31,867 bases of DNA, taken from Mesostigma viride. Its lineage: Eukaryota > Streptophyta > Mesostigmatophyceae > Mesostigmatales > Mesostigmataceae. Location of the stretch: positions 1-31,867 of the forward strand of contig RPFO01001152.1 in assembly GCA_009746045.1 (NCBI GenBank), read 5' to 3'. This document shows, piece after piece, positions 10,147-20,007 of this stretch. The translations under genes were made by a program, and so were the position numbers. Every line of letters starts with the position of its first letter. Within the stretch, counting starts at the first letter, position 1. The notes beneath the pieces are model-generated. The model worked only from the letters and a program-made list of their open reading frames with translations. It was not told the origin of the DNA and ran no database searches.

Positions 10147-10313
10147 TTAAAACATCAAGTAACGTGCGTGTAACTAACTTACACTTCTATACAGTCACGG
10201 TCTTCGGCGGAGCCCACTTTTTTTGTGGGTAAGTAGTAAGTACACACCTGGGTTAAAGGCCTTCAGGGCCACCTTCATTGCAAAAATTCTGGCATTCGCA
10301 GGACTGGTGAGTG

Positions 10314-10321
10314 GTGAGTGG
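10314..10321 (+). repeat. Target-site duplication of the hAT MITE, left
   Basis: GTGAGTGG, directly outside the left TIR and identical to 10974-10981. An 8-bp duplication is the hallmark of hAT transposition. Confidence 0.85.
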
Positions 10322-10338
10322 TAGGGCTGGCACATCCG
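10322..10338 (+). repeat. hAT MITE left terminal inverted repeat
   Basis: TAGGGCTGGCACATCCG, a perfect inverse of 10957-10973. Confidence 0.88.
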
Positions 10339-10956
10339 GGTATTTTCTCGACCCGGACACGAACACGAACACCTGGGGAGAGTACCCGAACCCGAACCCG
10401 AACATGTTCGGTACATTCCCAGGTGACCCGAACACGAACACGAACATGTACTGTTAGGATTAAGTGACCCGAACCCGAACCCGAACATACCCGAACATTT
10501 TACCGAACACGAACAATTCACTAAATAAATTAAAATAAGTGAGAAACTAGACATAGTTTGTTGTCACTTTTCATAATACGCAATAAATTAATAATGATTA
10601 CGTAATCATTACCTAAACTAGTCCGGTCGTGCTTAGACAATTCTACTACCGTACAACAGCTTTGCTCTTGCCAGCGTGTCGGCGGACTAATCTAGGCCGC
10701 TTTTTCATCAGAGAAGCGTTGCCTAGTCGGATCACTGGATGGTACTACAGGGATTCCGCCAGAAAATGTTCGGTACCGGGTCAGAGGCGAACATGTTCGC
10801 CCGGTTCCCAGGGTGACCCGAATACGGACACGAACATGTTCTGAAGTTTCCAGGTGACCCGAACCCGAACAGCACATGTTCGGCCGAACATTTTTGCCGA
10901 CCCGAACACCGCACATGTTCGGTATTCGCCCGAACATGTCCGTGTTCGGTATGCGG

Positions 10957-10973
10957 CGGATGTGCCAGCCCTA
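10957..10973 (-). repeat. hAT MITE right terminal inverted repeat
   Basis: Perfect reverse complement of the left 17-bp TIR. Confidence 0.88.
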
Positions 10974-10981
10974 GTGAGTGG
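10974..10981 (+). repeat. Target-site duplication of the hAT MITE, right
   Basis: GTGAGTGG, identical to the 8 bp outside the left end. Confidence 0.85.
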
Positions 10982-13400
10982 TGACTGGTGAGCACGGATT
11001 TGGAATCAGCGACACGGCTTCTCAGCAGTCAGCAGCATGTTTAACACGTCGTTTGTTGTATCCAGTCCTATGGGGAGGACTGGAGTGAACTTCTCCAGAG
11101 GACCGAGTTTTTGGGTTTCGTTAGAAAATTCGCCCCGGTCAGAATGTTTGTCAAAACAATTCTCTCAAAATTTATTCAAATACTACGTGAAAAGATCTTT
11201 CTTGGACATATTTTTGGGATTTTTTTGGATTTGATATGAGCGGTCAAATGTACGGTCAAAGTACAGGTGGTAAGGGTACTTTTTTCCCGTGAAACGTGCG
11301 TTCCGGAAATGCACGACCTAGCCATGGCGGCTTGCGCCCATGCATGCAGTTTACGTTTGCGGAAGATTTAGCTTGCCAAACTTAGGAAATAGTTTTTATA
11401 TGTCATATAGATGATACAACTCAACTTTTGGCTCGCGGCGATGCGATTTAGCAGGTGTCGGCACTGTTCTTGCTAGAAAAAACTGCGATCAGACAGGTCG
11501 ACGGAATTGACGACTGTGATTGCGTTCCGGCGCAATTTCGAGGGTTTATAGGTTTCTTTCTACCTTTTATCGTGCATAGTATTAGAATAAATTGAGTGGC
11601 TGCATAGATTTGATGATTTCGACCTCTCTGTCACGTCATAGTTTGTGTACCGCACAGTGCCAGTTTTGCGGGCACCGCCCAGGGGCCAAGGTAACGCCGT
11701 CCGTGCCTGGTAAAGCTGGAATATCGTCGCATCATCCCTTCTTAATGTTTGTACATGAGTTTAAGCTTGCAAGGAGTTGTCAGGTTCAAGTCTTGATGCT
11801 CTTTCTTGACCGTTGCCTGCCCCTCTCTAAAACCCCATTTTCAGATGATGTTACCAGGCGTTTGCCTCACCCCAGTGTAGTTGTGCAGGTTTTTAGGAGC
11901 TGCACAGGTTTGAACACCTTCATAGATGTTAGTTATTCCTATGCTTCGTTTATACTGCATGGTTATGTGGCCATGGGTTGCATCAAGGGTGCTTTCAAGC
12001 TTATGCGGGTGAGTGAAAAGTCTTGGTGATAAACCACTGCCATCAGGTGCCAGCAACTATGTTGGCCATACCATGGCGATGCTAAACAGTTTTAGCCATA
12101 TCTATTCTTGTTAGAAACATATGAACTATGCTTAATCTACCCATTATATTGGTGGTTGACACTTATAATATAACCCTTTGTTGGTAGGTATCCAAACCCA
12201 TTCCCTACGTGCAGGCATAGGCTCTCACACATGATAAGGTATAGTATAACTGCAATATGATGATGCAAGTGTGTTGTCCTGTTATGCTTGAAGGGAAATG
12301 AGTTGATTGGGATGGTTGGTGGCCACGGTGGTGTGTAGTATGACCGCACTTACATGCTAGCATTTTGCTAGCAAAGGCTCAGTCCTCTCCAGAGGACTGG
12401 CAGTTTTTGGCGTGTTTCAGGCAGTGGCAGTGGCAAAATTGAGCCCAGTTTTTTGCCACGTTTCAAGAACTTTATTTTTCACATGTTTATGATTTTTCTA
12501 CATGCATATGGAATTGATTTATTTTTTTAACCCTTAGTCCGCTGACCCATTTTTGGCACTTTCATACCCCTGAAAATGAAAAAAATCATAACTCACAGGC
12601 CACTACTCCAAATACCCCCAACCAAGATGCTAGGAGTATCTACACTTCAAGGGCTTTCAGAATATGCAATAATACCACGGGTTTATCAAAGCATTTGGAT
12701 GATAGCTCTACTCAAAGTTGGCCAAAAGACGATCTTTTTTTCCCAAGGAAAAGTCTACCCCCCCCTAACTTCCCAGGAAGGGTAGGGAATCTCAATACCA
12801 ACATTGGACAACTTAGTTGGATAGTCCAATGGTGGTTTCCTTGGGTCAGACCACCCGGATAACCCATTACCCCTATATAACGTGCTCATACATGTGTGTG
12901 GATTACGCGCGTGTAAACAGCTATCTATGACATGGGAAGGCCCACACTAAATCACTAATCGAAAATTACTTGGGAAATGTTGTCTCGGGCTGATGGACAT
13001 GTGTGCCCCTCAATTGCGGAGTTAAATTGGATGTATAATTGAATGAAATACATTATTACATTCCATGCATCGATGCTCGAGTCATCGCGATATCTGAATA
13101 TCTTACATAATTACAGACCCATCAATTGGAAGATCAGAAAGCTCCAGTGCATCTGCTCTACGACCGGACGTCTCAATCGTACGTAGTGCTTTCGAGTTAT
13201 AATTACCCTCAATGTATGTCTGGAAAATCCACGTGCAGGCAGTGTCAAATGCATGGTATATGAACTAGTTATGTACATGTCAAGATGATGACAGTCAAGC
13301 GAGGCCATACATGTTGACGGACAAGTGAGCCTGTAGACCTACGTCGATCCCCAGTTCCTCGATGTCGTGCGCAGCCCCGATATCATCAGATTTCCAATCC
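10982..13400. other. Intergenic, no recognised gene
   Basis: Mixed AT-leaning sequence. The longest frame (11592-12029 plus, 145 codons, no ATG start) resembles no family. Small hairpins occur at about 11060-11085 (CCAGTCCT/AGGACTGG) and 12390-12409 (CAGTCCTCT/AGAGGACTG). TATA-like CTATATAA occurs at about 12871-12878. No mobile element ends or RNA gene were found. Confidence 0.5.
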
Positions 13401-13420
13401 CCAACGGCCGTCGGCTCCGC
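13401..13420 (+). repeat. Dispersed palindromic motif, imperfect copy
   Basis: CCAACGGCCGTCGGCTCCGC, a variant of the CCAACGGCCGTTGG-CTCCGAG motif found again at 14457, 14712, 14970 and 15123. A TATA-like CTATATAATG lies about 60 bp downstream. The 13421-14033 stretch otherwise shows only short unrecognised frames (such as 13508-13774 plus). Confidence 0.5.
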
Positions 13421-14033
13421 AAAATCCACGTTCGCGATTAAACAGTGCAACCGCGAGGGCCGTTCTAACTTGTAATCCACCTATATAATGGGCTCCGTCT
13501 CGTCACCGTGCGTTCGCATCAACAGGACAGCCACGGGTGTCGCGACGTCTCGGACGCTGTGCACTACACGCATCATCTCGGTCATCGCAGCCGTCGAGCA
13601 CGTCACAAGCATCAATTATTCTCTGGACGAATTCTCGTGACCGTGTTGATATTAATGTCTGCCAACTTCACGACTGTGAACAGCAGCCTCACGCACGTCC
13701 GGTCCATCCGACTCCGTCAGGCGGTGTTGCGAATGGCGTCCTGCGTGCAAAAACCAGTACATGAAGGACAATAATGTTAGCCCGTTAGACAGATTTGTCT
13801 GTGGTTCCGCTTACAGCAGTACTAATCACCCGTTACGCGGATTTCGGGCAAGTGGGTATCCTCCTACATTACATGTATCCAATTATGGACGGGAGATTTA
13901 AAATGGGAAACAAGTATCAGCGAACCCAGAATCAAGGTATCCACGCAACGGTTTTGAAGAAACGGCTATGTACATATAGACACAATGAACTGAACAAAAC
14001 TTTAGTAGCTCACTCGTCGTTCACTTGTTAGTC

Positions 14034-14151
14034 GTAACGGAGGCAGTCATTCAGTCAGTTTGCAAGTTCAGTTGGCAAGTACGGAAACACACGCAAGTGC
14101 GTAACGGAGGCAGTCAGTCAGTCAGTTTGCAAGTGCAGTTGGCAAGTACGG
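14034..14151 (+). repeat. Two copies of a ~51-bp unit at 67-bp spacing
   Basis: GTAACGGAGGCAGTCA... at 14034-14084 recurs at 14101-14151 with two or three substitutions, and includes (CAGT)n-like stretches. No coding function seen. Confidence 0.75.
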
Positions 14152-14560
14152 ACCACCAACCGCGTGTGTACGTCCATGATATCGCAATAATATAATCAAG
14201 AATAACAGGGAACGGTTAATGTATCCTTTACGCAGCTTTTTCGTTCAGGGCATGTTGAAATAACGAAAGTGGGGTCAGGTGTTCGAACCTTCCAAGTGCC
14301 GAATTTTTTACGAACCAGCGCATTCACGAACCTTGCACTGGGGACGCGGTGGACGTGTACCATTACCCCGGCCTAATTCTAGCATTGTACACAAGGGGCG
14401 GTGGCTAGCAGTAAAGAAGGGCATCCTAGTCATAACGCTGGGCAAGTTTAAAAGCACCAACGGCCGTTGAGTAGGAAAAAAAAAGAGCAGGAGAAGAGCA
14501 CGTCGACGTTTCAACAGCAAGACAAAAATATTGAACCCCGAGTACCAATGAAAATGCTTT

Positions 14561-14622
14561 CATGCATGTCCACCCCGACGAGGCACAAATTCATGCATGC
14601 CCACCCCGACGAGGCACAAATT
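14561..14622 (+). repeat. 31-bp tandem duplication
   Basis: Two adjacent copies of a unit starting CATGCATG and containing CCACCCCGACGAGGCACAAA, with one substitution between them. A diverged form of the same segment is seen near 14860-14920, so it belongs to the larger repeated module ending in CCAACGGCCGTTGG. Confidence 0.75.
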
Positions 14623-14954
14623 AATGAACGACAGATTTCTCACCCCCCCCCGGCACATGGAACAAGTGCCATCGCACGCACACACTTTGTAGACAGGAGA
14701 GTTTCGAGAGTCCAACGGCCGTTGGCTCGGAGAAATTGACAGTACACCAGTAAAGACATTAAAATTATCACTTTGTTGTCTTATGTGTGCCGTGTCATTT
14801 CCCAAGGTCAAAAGCCGTCAACTTCTGCACCTCTTGTCCCTCCCACCCGTACGCACTAAGCATGCCCACCTTACACTACCACATGTGGCTCTTGAGAAAA
14901 CTCCCCCCGACGATGCACATGTGCCATTCACGCACACACCTTCAGACAAGGCTA

Positions 14955-15285
14955 TCAGTTTTTCGAAGTCCAACGGCCGTTGGCTCCGAGAAATGCTGTT
15001 ACAACTCAAAATTACAATGGTGACATCCACGAGCTAGTGGTACGCCGAACAAGTGCTTGTATGACATATGGCGACTGCCCGTGAGGAAAAGTCCACCACC
15101 ACACACGGTCAGTTTTTTGAGTCCAACGGCCGTTGGCTCCGAGAAATGCTGTTACAACGCAAAATTACAATGGTGACATACATGAGCTAGTGGTACGCCG
15201 AACAAGTGCTTGTATGACATATGGCGACTGCCCGTGAGGAAAAGTCCACCACCACACACGGACAGTTTTTTGACTCCAACGCAAG
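14955..15285 (+). repeat. 153-bp tandem repeat, two copies plus a partial third
   Basis: Copy 1 (about 14955-15107) and copy 2 (15108-15260) differ at only a few positions; a third copy breaks off after CCAAC at about 15280. Each begins with CAGTTTTT and the palindrome CCAACGGCCGTTGG followed by CTCCGAGAAATGCTG. Diverged relatives ending in the same palindrome lie at 14457-14470 and 14712-14725. Minus-strand frames here (such as 14818-15030) reflect the repeat and are not genes. Confidence 0.8.
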
Positions 15286-15360
15286 AACAGACGTAATGCA
15301 CACCAAGTGACCAAGTGGCAAGATAAAGACACCCTTGCCAATCTCTACCCACAAAAACTT

Positions 15361-15390
15361 AGCCCCGAAATCCGTAGCCCCGAAATCCGT
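15361..15390 (+). repeat. 15-bp tandem duplication
   Basis: AGCCCCGAAATCCGT occurs twice in direct tandem. Nearby, 15456-15500 holds two copies of a TTACCTAGTTAT-CATGG segment that can also pair around GGTAACC/GGTTACC. Confidence 0.7.
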
Positions 15391-15616
15391 GATTGATTTG
15401 TACATTGTAGATGACAATGCAGCGATCACATGTATTCTGAAACCAACACGTTTTTACCTAGTTATCATGGTAACCAATTTATGGTTACCTAGTTATCCAT
15501 GGCTAGAAAGTTGTAAATACACGATGTGGCCACACACGCCATAGATGAAAATCATAACCAGATCACGCACATGATCATGGAAGGGGACTCTATTGATCTC
15601 AAAAAAGAAAGCTCAA

Positions 15617-15650
15617 GACACCCTACACCCTACACCCTACACCCTACACC
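15617..15650 (-). repeat. Telomere-like heptamers, (CCCTACA)n
   Basis: About four perfect ACACCCT units, then degenerate ones to about 15690. On the minus strand this is (TGTAGGG)n, one base from the plant-type TTTAGGG telomere repeat. It may be an interstitial telomere-like patch or a simple repeat; four copies are too few to decide. Confidence 0.5.
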
Positions 15651-15709
15651 ATACATCCTACAACCTACACCCTTAACTCTCCACCCTTAGCTTACGTGAC
15701 CTTTTTTTC

Positions 15710-15778
15710 GGAGAAATGTCCGAGTGGAATGCTATGTATGGGGTAACTTTCCCAAGGGTTCGAATCCCTCTTTCTCCA
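15710..15778 (+). pseudogene. Truncated organelle-type tRNA-Ser
   Basis: A perfect 7-bp acceptor stem (GGAGAAA at 15710-15716 with TTTCTCC at 15771-15777), a D-arm start TCCGAGTGG, a long variable arm (GGGGTAACTTTCCC) and a T-arm (AGGG-TTCGAAT-CCCT). The long variable arm and the GGAGAAATGTCCGAGTGG start point to an organellar (plastid-like) tRNA-Ser. About 20 nt covering the rest of the D-arm and the 5' half of the anticodon arm with the anticodon are missing, so it cannot work as a tRNA. Probably a nuclear insertion of organelle DNA; the deletion may have used the TGG-A repeated at both edges. Confidence 0.65.
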
Positions 15779-15887
15779 TTAGAGTTTTGTTTAGCTTCTA
15801 TTCTCGTCTACACATAATTCACACGAAGTACGCTTGCAAATACTTTATTACTATTTTGTTTGATATACTACACTAATATTATAATTG

Positions 15888-16044
15888 TTGTGTGTGTGTG
15901 TTGTTCACGTGTGCGTGTGTGTGTTGTGTGTGTTGTGTGTGTTGTGCGTGTGCGTGTGCGTGTGCGTGTGCGTGTGCGTGTGCGTGTGCGTGTGCGTGTG
16001 CGTGTGTGTGTGTATATAATTTTTTGTTGTGTGTGTGTGTTGTG
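15888..16044. repeat. TG-rich microsatellite, (GTGTGC)n and (TG)n
   Basis: Alternating TG dinucleotides, then about ten GTGTGC hexamers (15946-16004), then TG/TTGTG units that grade into the 40-bp minisatellite. An alternating purine-pyrimidine sequence like this is a classic Z-DNA former. Confidence 0.9.
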
Positions 16045-19000
16045 TGTTGTACGTGCAAGGTGTATGTACATGTGTGTGCAGCCGGCCCTTGCGTGCGCGG
16101 TGTGTGTACGTTTCTGTGCAGCCGCCCCTTGCGTGCGCGGTGTATGTACGTGTGTGTGCATGCCGGCCCTTGCGTGCATGGTGTGTGTACGTGTGTGTGC
16201 AGCCGCCCCTTGCGTGCGCGGTGTATGTACATGTGTTTGCACTCGCCCATTGCGTGCGCGGTGTATGTACGTGTGTGTGCAGCCGCCCCTTGCGTGCGCG
16301 GTGGATGTACGTGTGTGCGCACTCGCCCCTTGCGTGCGCGGTGTATGTACGTGTGTGTGCAGCCGCCCCTTGCGTGCGCGGTGTATGTACATGTGTGTGC
16401 ATCCTTGTCCTTGCGTGCATGGTGTATGTACATGTGAGTGCCGTCGCCCCAACCGTGCATTGTGTATGTACGTGTGTGTGCAGCCGCCCCTTGCGTGCAT
16501 GGTGTGTGTACATGTGTGTGCATCCTTGTCCTTGCGTGCATGGTGTATGTACATGTGTTTGCACTCGCCCCTTGCGTGCGCGGTGTGTGTACGTGTGTGT
16601 GCAGCCGCCCCTTGCGTGCATGGTGTGTGTACATGTGTGTGCATCCTTGTCCTTGCGTGCATGGTGTGTGTACATGTGTGTGCAGCCGCCCCTTGCGTGC
16701 GCGGTGGATGTACATGTGCGGGCAGTTGCCCCTTGCGTGCGCGGTGTATGTACATGTGTTTGCACTCGCCCCTTGCGTGCGCGGTGTATGTACATGTGTG
16801 TGCAGCCGCCCCTTGCGTGCATGGTGTATGTACATGTGCTTGCACTGGCCCCGTGCGTGCGCGGTGTATGTACGTGTGTGTGCAGCCGCCCCTTGCGTGC
16901 GCGGTGTATGTACGTGCGTGTGCAGCCGCCCCTTGCGTGCGCGGTGTATGTACATGTGTGTGCATCCTTGTCCTTGCGTGCGCGGTGTATGTACATGTGT
17001 TTGCACTCGCCCCTTGCGTGCGCGGTGGATGTACATGTGTGTGCAGCCGCCCCTTGCGTGCATGGTTTATGTACATGTGTGTGCAGTCGCCGGCCCCGTG
17101 CGTGCGCAGTGGATGTACGTGTGTGTGCAGCCGCCCCGTGCGTGCATGGTGTGTGTACGTGTGTGTGCAGCAGCCCCTTGCGTGCGCGGTGTATGTACGT
17201 TTCTGTGCATGCCGGCCCTTGCGTGCATGGTGTATGTACATGTGCTTGCACTGGCCCCTTGCGTGCGCGGTGTATGTACGTGTGTGTGCAGCCCCCCTTG
17301 CGTGCGCGGTGTATGTACGTGTGTGCGCACTCGCCCCTTGCGTGCGCGGTGTATGTACGTGTGTGTGCAGCCGCCCCTTGCGTGCGCGGTGTATGTACAT
17401 GTGTGTGCAGCCGCCCCTTGCGTGTGCGGTGGATGTACATGTGCGGGCAGTTGCCCCTTGCGTGCGCGGTGTATGTACATGTGTTTGCACTCGCCCCTTG
17501 CGTGCGCGGTGTATGTACATGTGTGTGCAGCCGCCCCTTGCGTGCATGGTGTATGTACATGTGCTTGCACTGGCCCCGTGCGTGCGCGGTGTATGTACGT
17601 GTGTGTGCAGCCGCCCCTTGCGTGCGCGGTGTATGTACGTGTGTGCGCACTCGCCCCTTGCGTGCGCGGTGTATGTACGTGTGTGTGCAGCCGCCCCTTG
17701 CGTGCGCGGTGTATGTACATGTGTGTGCATCCTTGTCCTTGCGTGCGCGGTGTATGTACATGTGTTTGCACTCGCCCCTTGCGTGCGCGGTGTATGTACA
17801 TGTGTGTGCAGCCGCCCCTTGCGTGCATGGTTTATGTACATGTGTGTGCAGTCGCCCCGTGCGTGCGCAGTGTATGTACGTGTGTGTGCAGCCGCCCCTT
17901 GCGTGCGTGGTGTGTGTACATGTGAGTGCAGCCGCCCCTTGCGTGCGCGGTGTATGTACGTGTGTGTGCAGCAGCCCCTTGCGTGCTTTGTGTGTGTACA
18001 TGTGTGTGAATCCTTGTCCTTGCGTGCATGGTGTGTGTACGTGTGTGTGCAGCCGCCCCTTGCGTGCATGGTGGATGTACATGTGAGTGCCGTTGCCCCT
18101 TGCGTGCGCGGTGTATGTACGTGTGTGTGCAGCCGTCCCTTAATTGCGTGCGCGGTGTGTGTACGTGTGTGTGCACTCGCCCCTTGCGTGCGCGGTGTAT
18201 GTACGTGTGTGCAGCCGCCCCTTGCGTGCGCGGTGTATGCCAGTGTGTGTGCATGCCGGCCCTTGCGTGCAAGGTGGTGTGTAAGTGTGTGTGCAGCCCC
18301 TTGCGTGCATGGTGTATGTACGTGTGTGTGCAGCCGGCCCTTGCGTGCATGGTGTGTGTACATGTGAGTGCAGCCGTCCCTTCCGTGCATGGTGTGTGTA
18401 CGTGTGTGTGCAGTTGCCCCTTGCGTGCGCAGTGTATGTACGTGTGTGTGCATGCCGGCCCTTGCGTGCATGGTGTGTGTACGTGTGTGTGCAGTTGCCC
18501 CTTGCATGCGCGGTGTATGTACATGTGAGTGCAGCCGCCCAAGAGTATGTACATGTGAGTGCCGTCGCCCCTAATTGCGTGCATTGTGTGTGTAAGTGTG
18601 TGTGCAGCAGCCCCTTGCGTGCGCGGTGTATGTACGTGTGTGTGCAGCCGCCCCTTGCGTGCATGGTGTATGTACATGTGAGTGCCGTTGCCCCTTGCGT
18701 GCGCGGTGTATGTACGTGTGTGTGCAGCCGTCCCTTAATTGCGTGCGCGGTGGATGTACATGTGCGGGCAGTTGCCCCTTGCGTGCGCGGTGTATGTACG
18801 TGTGTGTGCAGCCGTCCCTTGCGTGCGCGGTGTATGTACGTGTGTGTGCAGCCGCCCCTTGCGTGCATGGTGAGTGTAAGTGTGTGTGCAGCAGCCCCTT
18901 GCGTGCGCAGTGTATGTACGTGTGTGTGCAGCCGCCCCTTGCGTGCGCGGTGTGTGTATACTGTGTGTGCATGCCGGCCCTTGCGTGCATGGTGTGTGTA

Positions 19001-19214
19001 CGTGTGTGTGCAGCCGCCCCTTGCATGGGCGGTGTATGTACGTGTGTGTGCATGCCGGCCCTTGCGTGCGCGGTGTATGTACGTGTTGTGCAGCCGCCCC
19101 TTGCGTGCGCAGTGTATGTCCATGTGTGGGCAGCCCCTTGCGTGCGCGGTGTATGTACGTGTGTGTGCAGCCGGCCCTTGCGTGCGCGGTGTGTGTACAT
19201 GTGTGTGCAGTTGC
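16045..19214. repeat. 40-bp minisatellite, about 79 copies
   Basis: The unit is about CCGCCCCTTGCGTGCGCGGT followed by GTATGTACGTGTGTGTGCAG. Variants include CACTCG, CATCCTTGT, CAGTTG and CACTGG in the linker and TACATGTG for TACGTGTG. Since 40 is not a multiple of 3 and the unit has no stop, all frames on both strands are open for up to 879 codons. The Cys-rich plus frames and His/Thr-rich minus frames are artefacts. Blocks of variants recur at 725-765 bp spacing (16683 with 17408; 16963 with 17728), which shows internal segmental duplication. The array ends in a CAGTTGC unit where the outer retrotransposon appears to begin. Confidence 0.95.
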
Positions 19215-19914
19215 AGTTAACGCCAAGCGCATTGGCGTGATCCTGATTCGGCATATCTCTGCGATTCCAGCGGCACCGGAACGAGTTCATTCCGACAAGT
19301 ATCAAGAAAGTTATGGCGTTCCGACTTCCCGGTCGCGCGCGAGCGCGAGCCGGCTGTTCTTCTAAGTCGGACGTGAATATTTGCCGACGACATATGGGGT
19401 CGACAGTAATTCCTGGGCTGACAGGAATTAGGTGCTGTACCTACGACGGTATTGGATTAATACGTCGTACGCAGGAAATAGGAACCTTAACCTGTGGTCT
19501 GTTGGTACCGCAGGCTTAGTCCTGGACTTCTAGGTGCAGATGCAATAATCACTGTGGTGACTGTACTCTGTGGTCACTGTGCCTGTATGGCAGACCTACT
19601 GTATAGGAGCTGGGCGCTGTACAGGTAGTGAATACTGTACCGGGAGTGTTATTACTGAGCAGGCCTCCTAGGCTGCTCAGGACTAGCAAGCACAGTGCAC
19701 AAGTATATAAACAATAGGCCAGTGCCAAATGGGCATCTCTTGCGAGCCCGCCTCACGTGTTGTGTCTTGACTTGGCAAGCGCGTGTACAAGCCTCAAGTG
19801 TGTGAGCGCTGTAAACATTATCCGATTTAACAAAGCTCCGTTTCCAACCATATTCACACATTGCTGCATTGCAACCATATCCTTCACATTGCGTGTGCGA
19901 AGAAAACGTTAACT
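19215..19914 (+). repeat. Proposed 5' LTR of the outer element, 700 bp
   Basis: Starts AGTTAACG and ends CGTTAACT, a perfect 8-bp inverted pair containing the AGTTA/TAACT termini proven for the inner LTR. It begins exactly where the minisatellite stops. It holds a TATA box (19704-19711) and hairpins TAATTCCTG/CAGGAATTA (19408-19430) and CTGAGCAG/CTGCTCAG (19655-19680). The partner LTR is outside the window, so the limits are inferred. Confidence 0.6.
19704..19711 (+). promoter_or_regulatory. TATA box of the outer LTR
   Basis: TATATAAA, 24 bp after a strong hairpin and 211 bp before the proposed LTR end. It is the likely core promoter for the element's genomic RNA. Confidence 0.55.
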
Positions 19915-20007
19915 CAAATTACAATCATTCTCAGCGGAACGGCCAGGAGGGTCGTTGCCGGTTGCGGTGTGCAGCTTTGACGACGAGAGGAGCTCGTCCG
20001 GTGGTGA

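Larger units (their letters stand above)
9762..10321. other. Intergenic, no recognised gene
   Basis: Contains a 96-codon plus frame (9942-10232, beginning MAFADLADLAILRHRF) and an overlapping 102-codon minus frame (9824-10132). Neither matches a family I know, and both may be chance. It is the probable upstream region of the UBP12-like gene. It ends in GTGAGTGG direct repeats, the last of which is the MITE target site. Confidence 0.4.
10322..10973. mobile_element. Non-autonomous hAT-type MITE, 652 bp
   Basis: Perfect 17-bp terminal inverted repeats (TAGGGCTGGCACATCCG at 10322-10338, its complement at 10957-10973) are flanked by a perfect 8-bp target-site duplication, GTGAGTGG. A T/CAGGG start with an 8-bp duplication is typical of hAT elements. 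There is no transposase. Both subterminal regions (about 10350-10515 and 10767-10945) are packed with CCCGAA and CGAACAC units and palindromes such as CGAACATGTTCG (10399-10410) and GCGAACATGTTCGC (10787-10800). These are likely transposase-binding repeats. The core at about 10520-10740 is AT-rich with no gene. Perfect ends suggest a fairly recent insertion. Confidence 0.88.

Noticed and set aside
10195-10995. Minus-strand Phe/Val/Gly and Cys/Ser-rich frames in the MITE
   Set aside because: Translations of the CCGAAC subterminal arrays; the element's ends show it is a non-coding MITE.
11592-12029. 145-codon plus-strand frame as a gene
   Set aside because: No ATG start, no recognisable motif, no promoter or splice support, and isolated in repeat-rich intergenic DNA.
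13508-13774. 88-codon frame downstream of a TATA-like CTATATAATG
   Set aside because: No ATG at the start, no family resemblance, and two overlapping frames are open; likely chance.
14308-15352. Several minus-strand frames of 66-83 codons sharing an SQRPLD peptide
   Set aside because: The shared peptide is simply the CCAACGGCCGTTGG-CTCCGAG repeat translated; these frames track the repeat copies.
16045-19214. CRISPR-like array (regular 40-bp spacing)
   Set aside because: Units are contiguous without unique spacers, no cas genes, and the context is eukaryotic.
15860-19365. Very long frames on both strands of the minisatellite (up to 835 codons plus, 879 codons minus)
   Set aside because: The 40-bp unit has no stop in any frame, so all six frames are open; each shows the same cyclic peptide in shifted register. 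No codon bias or independent start.
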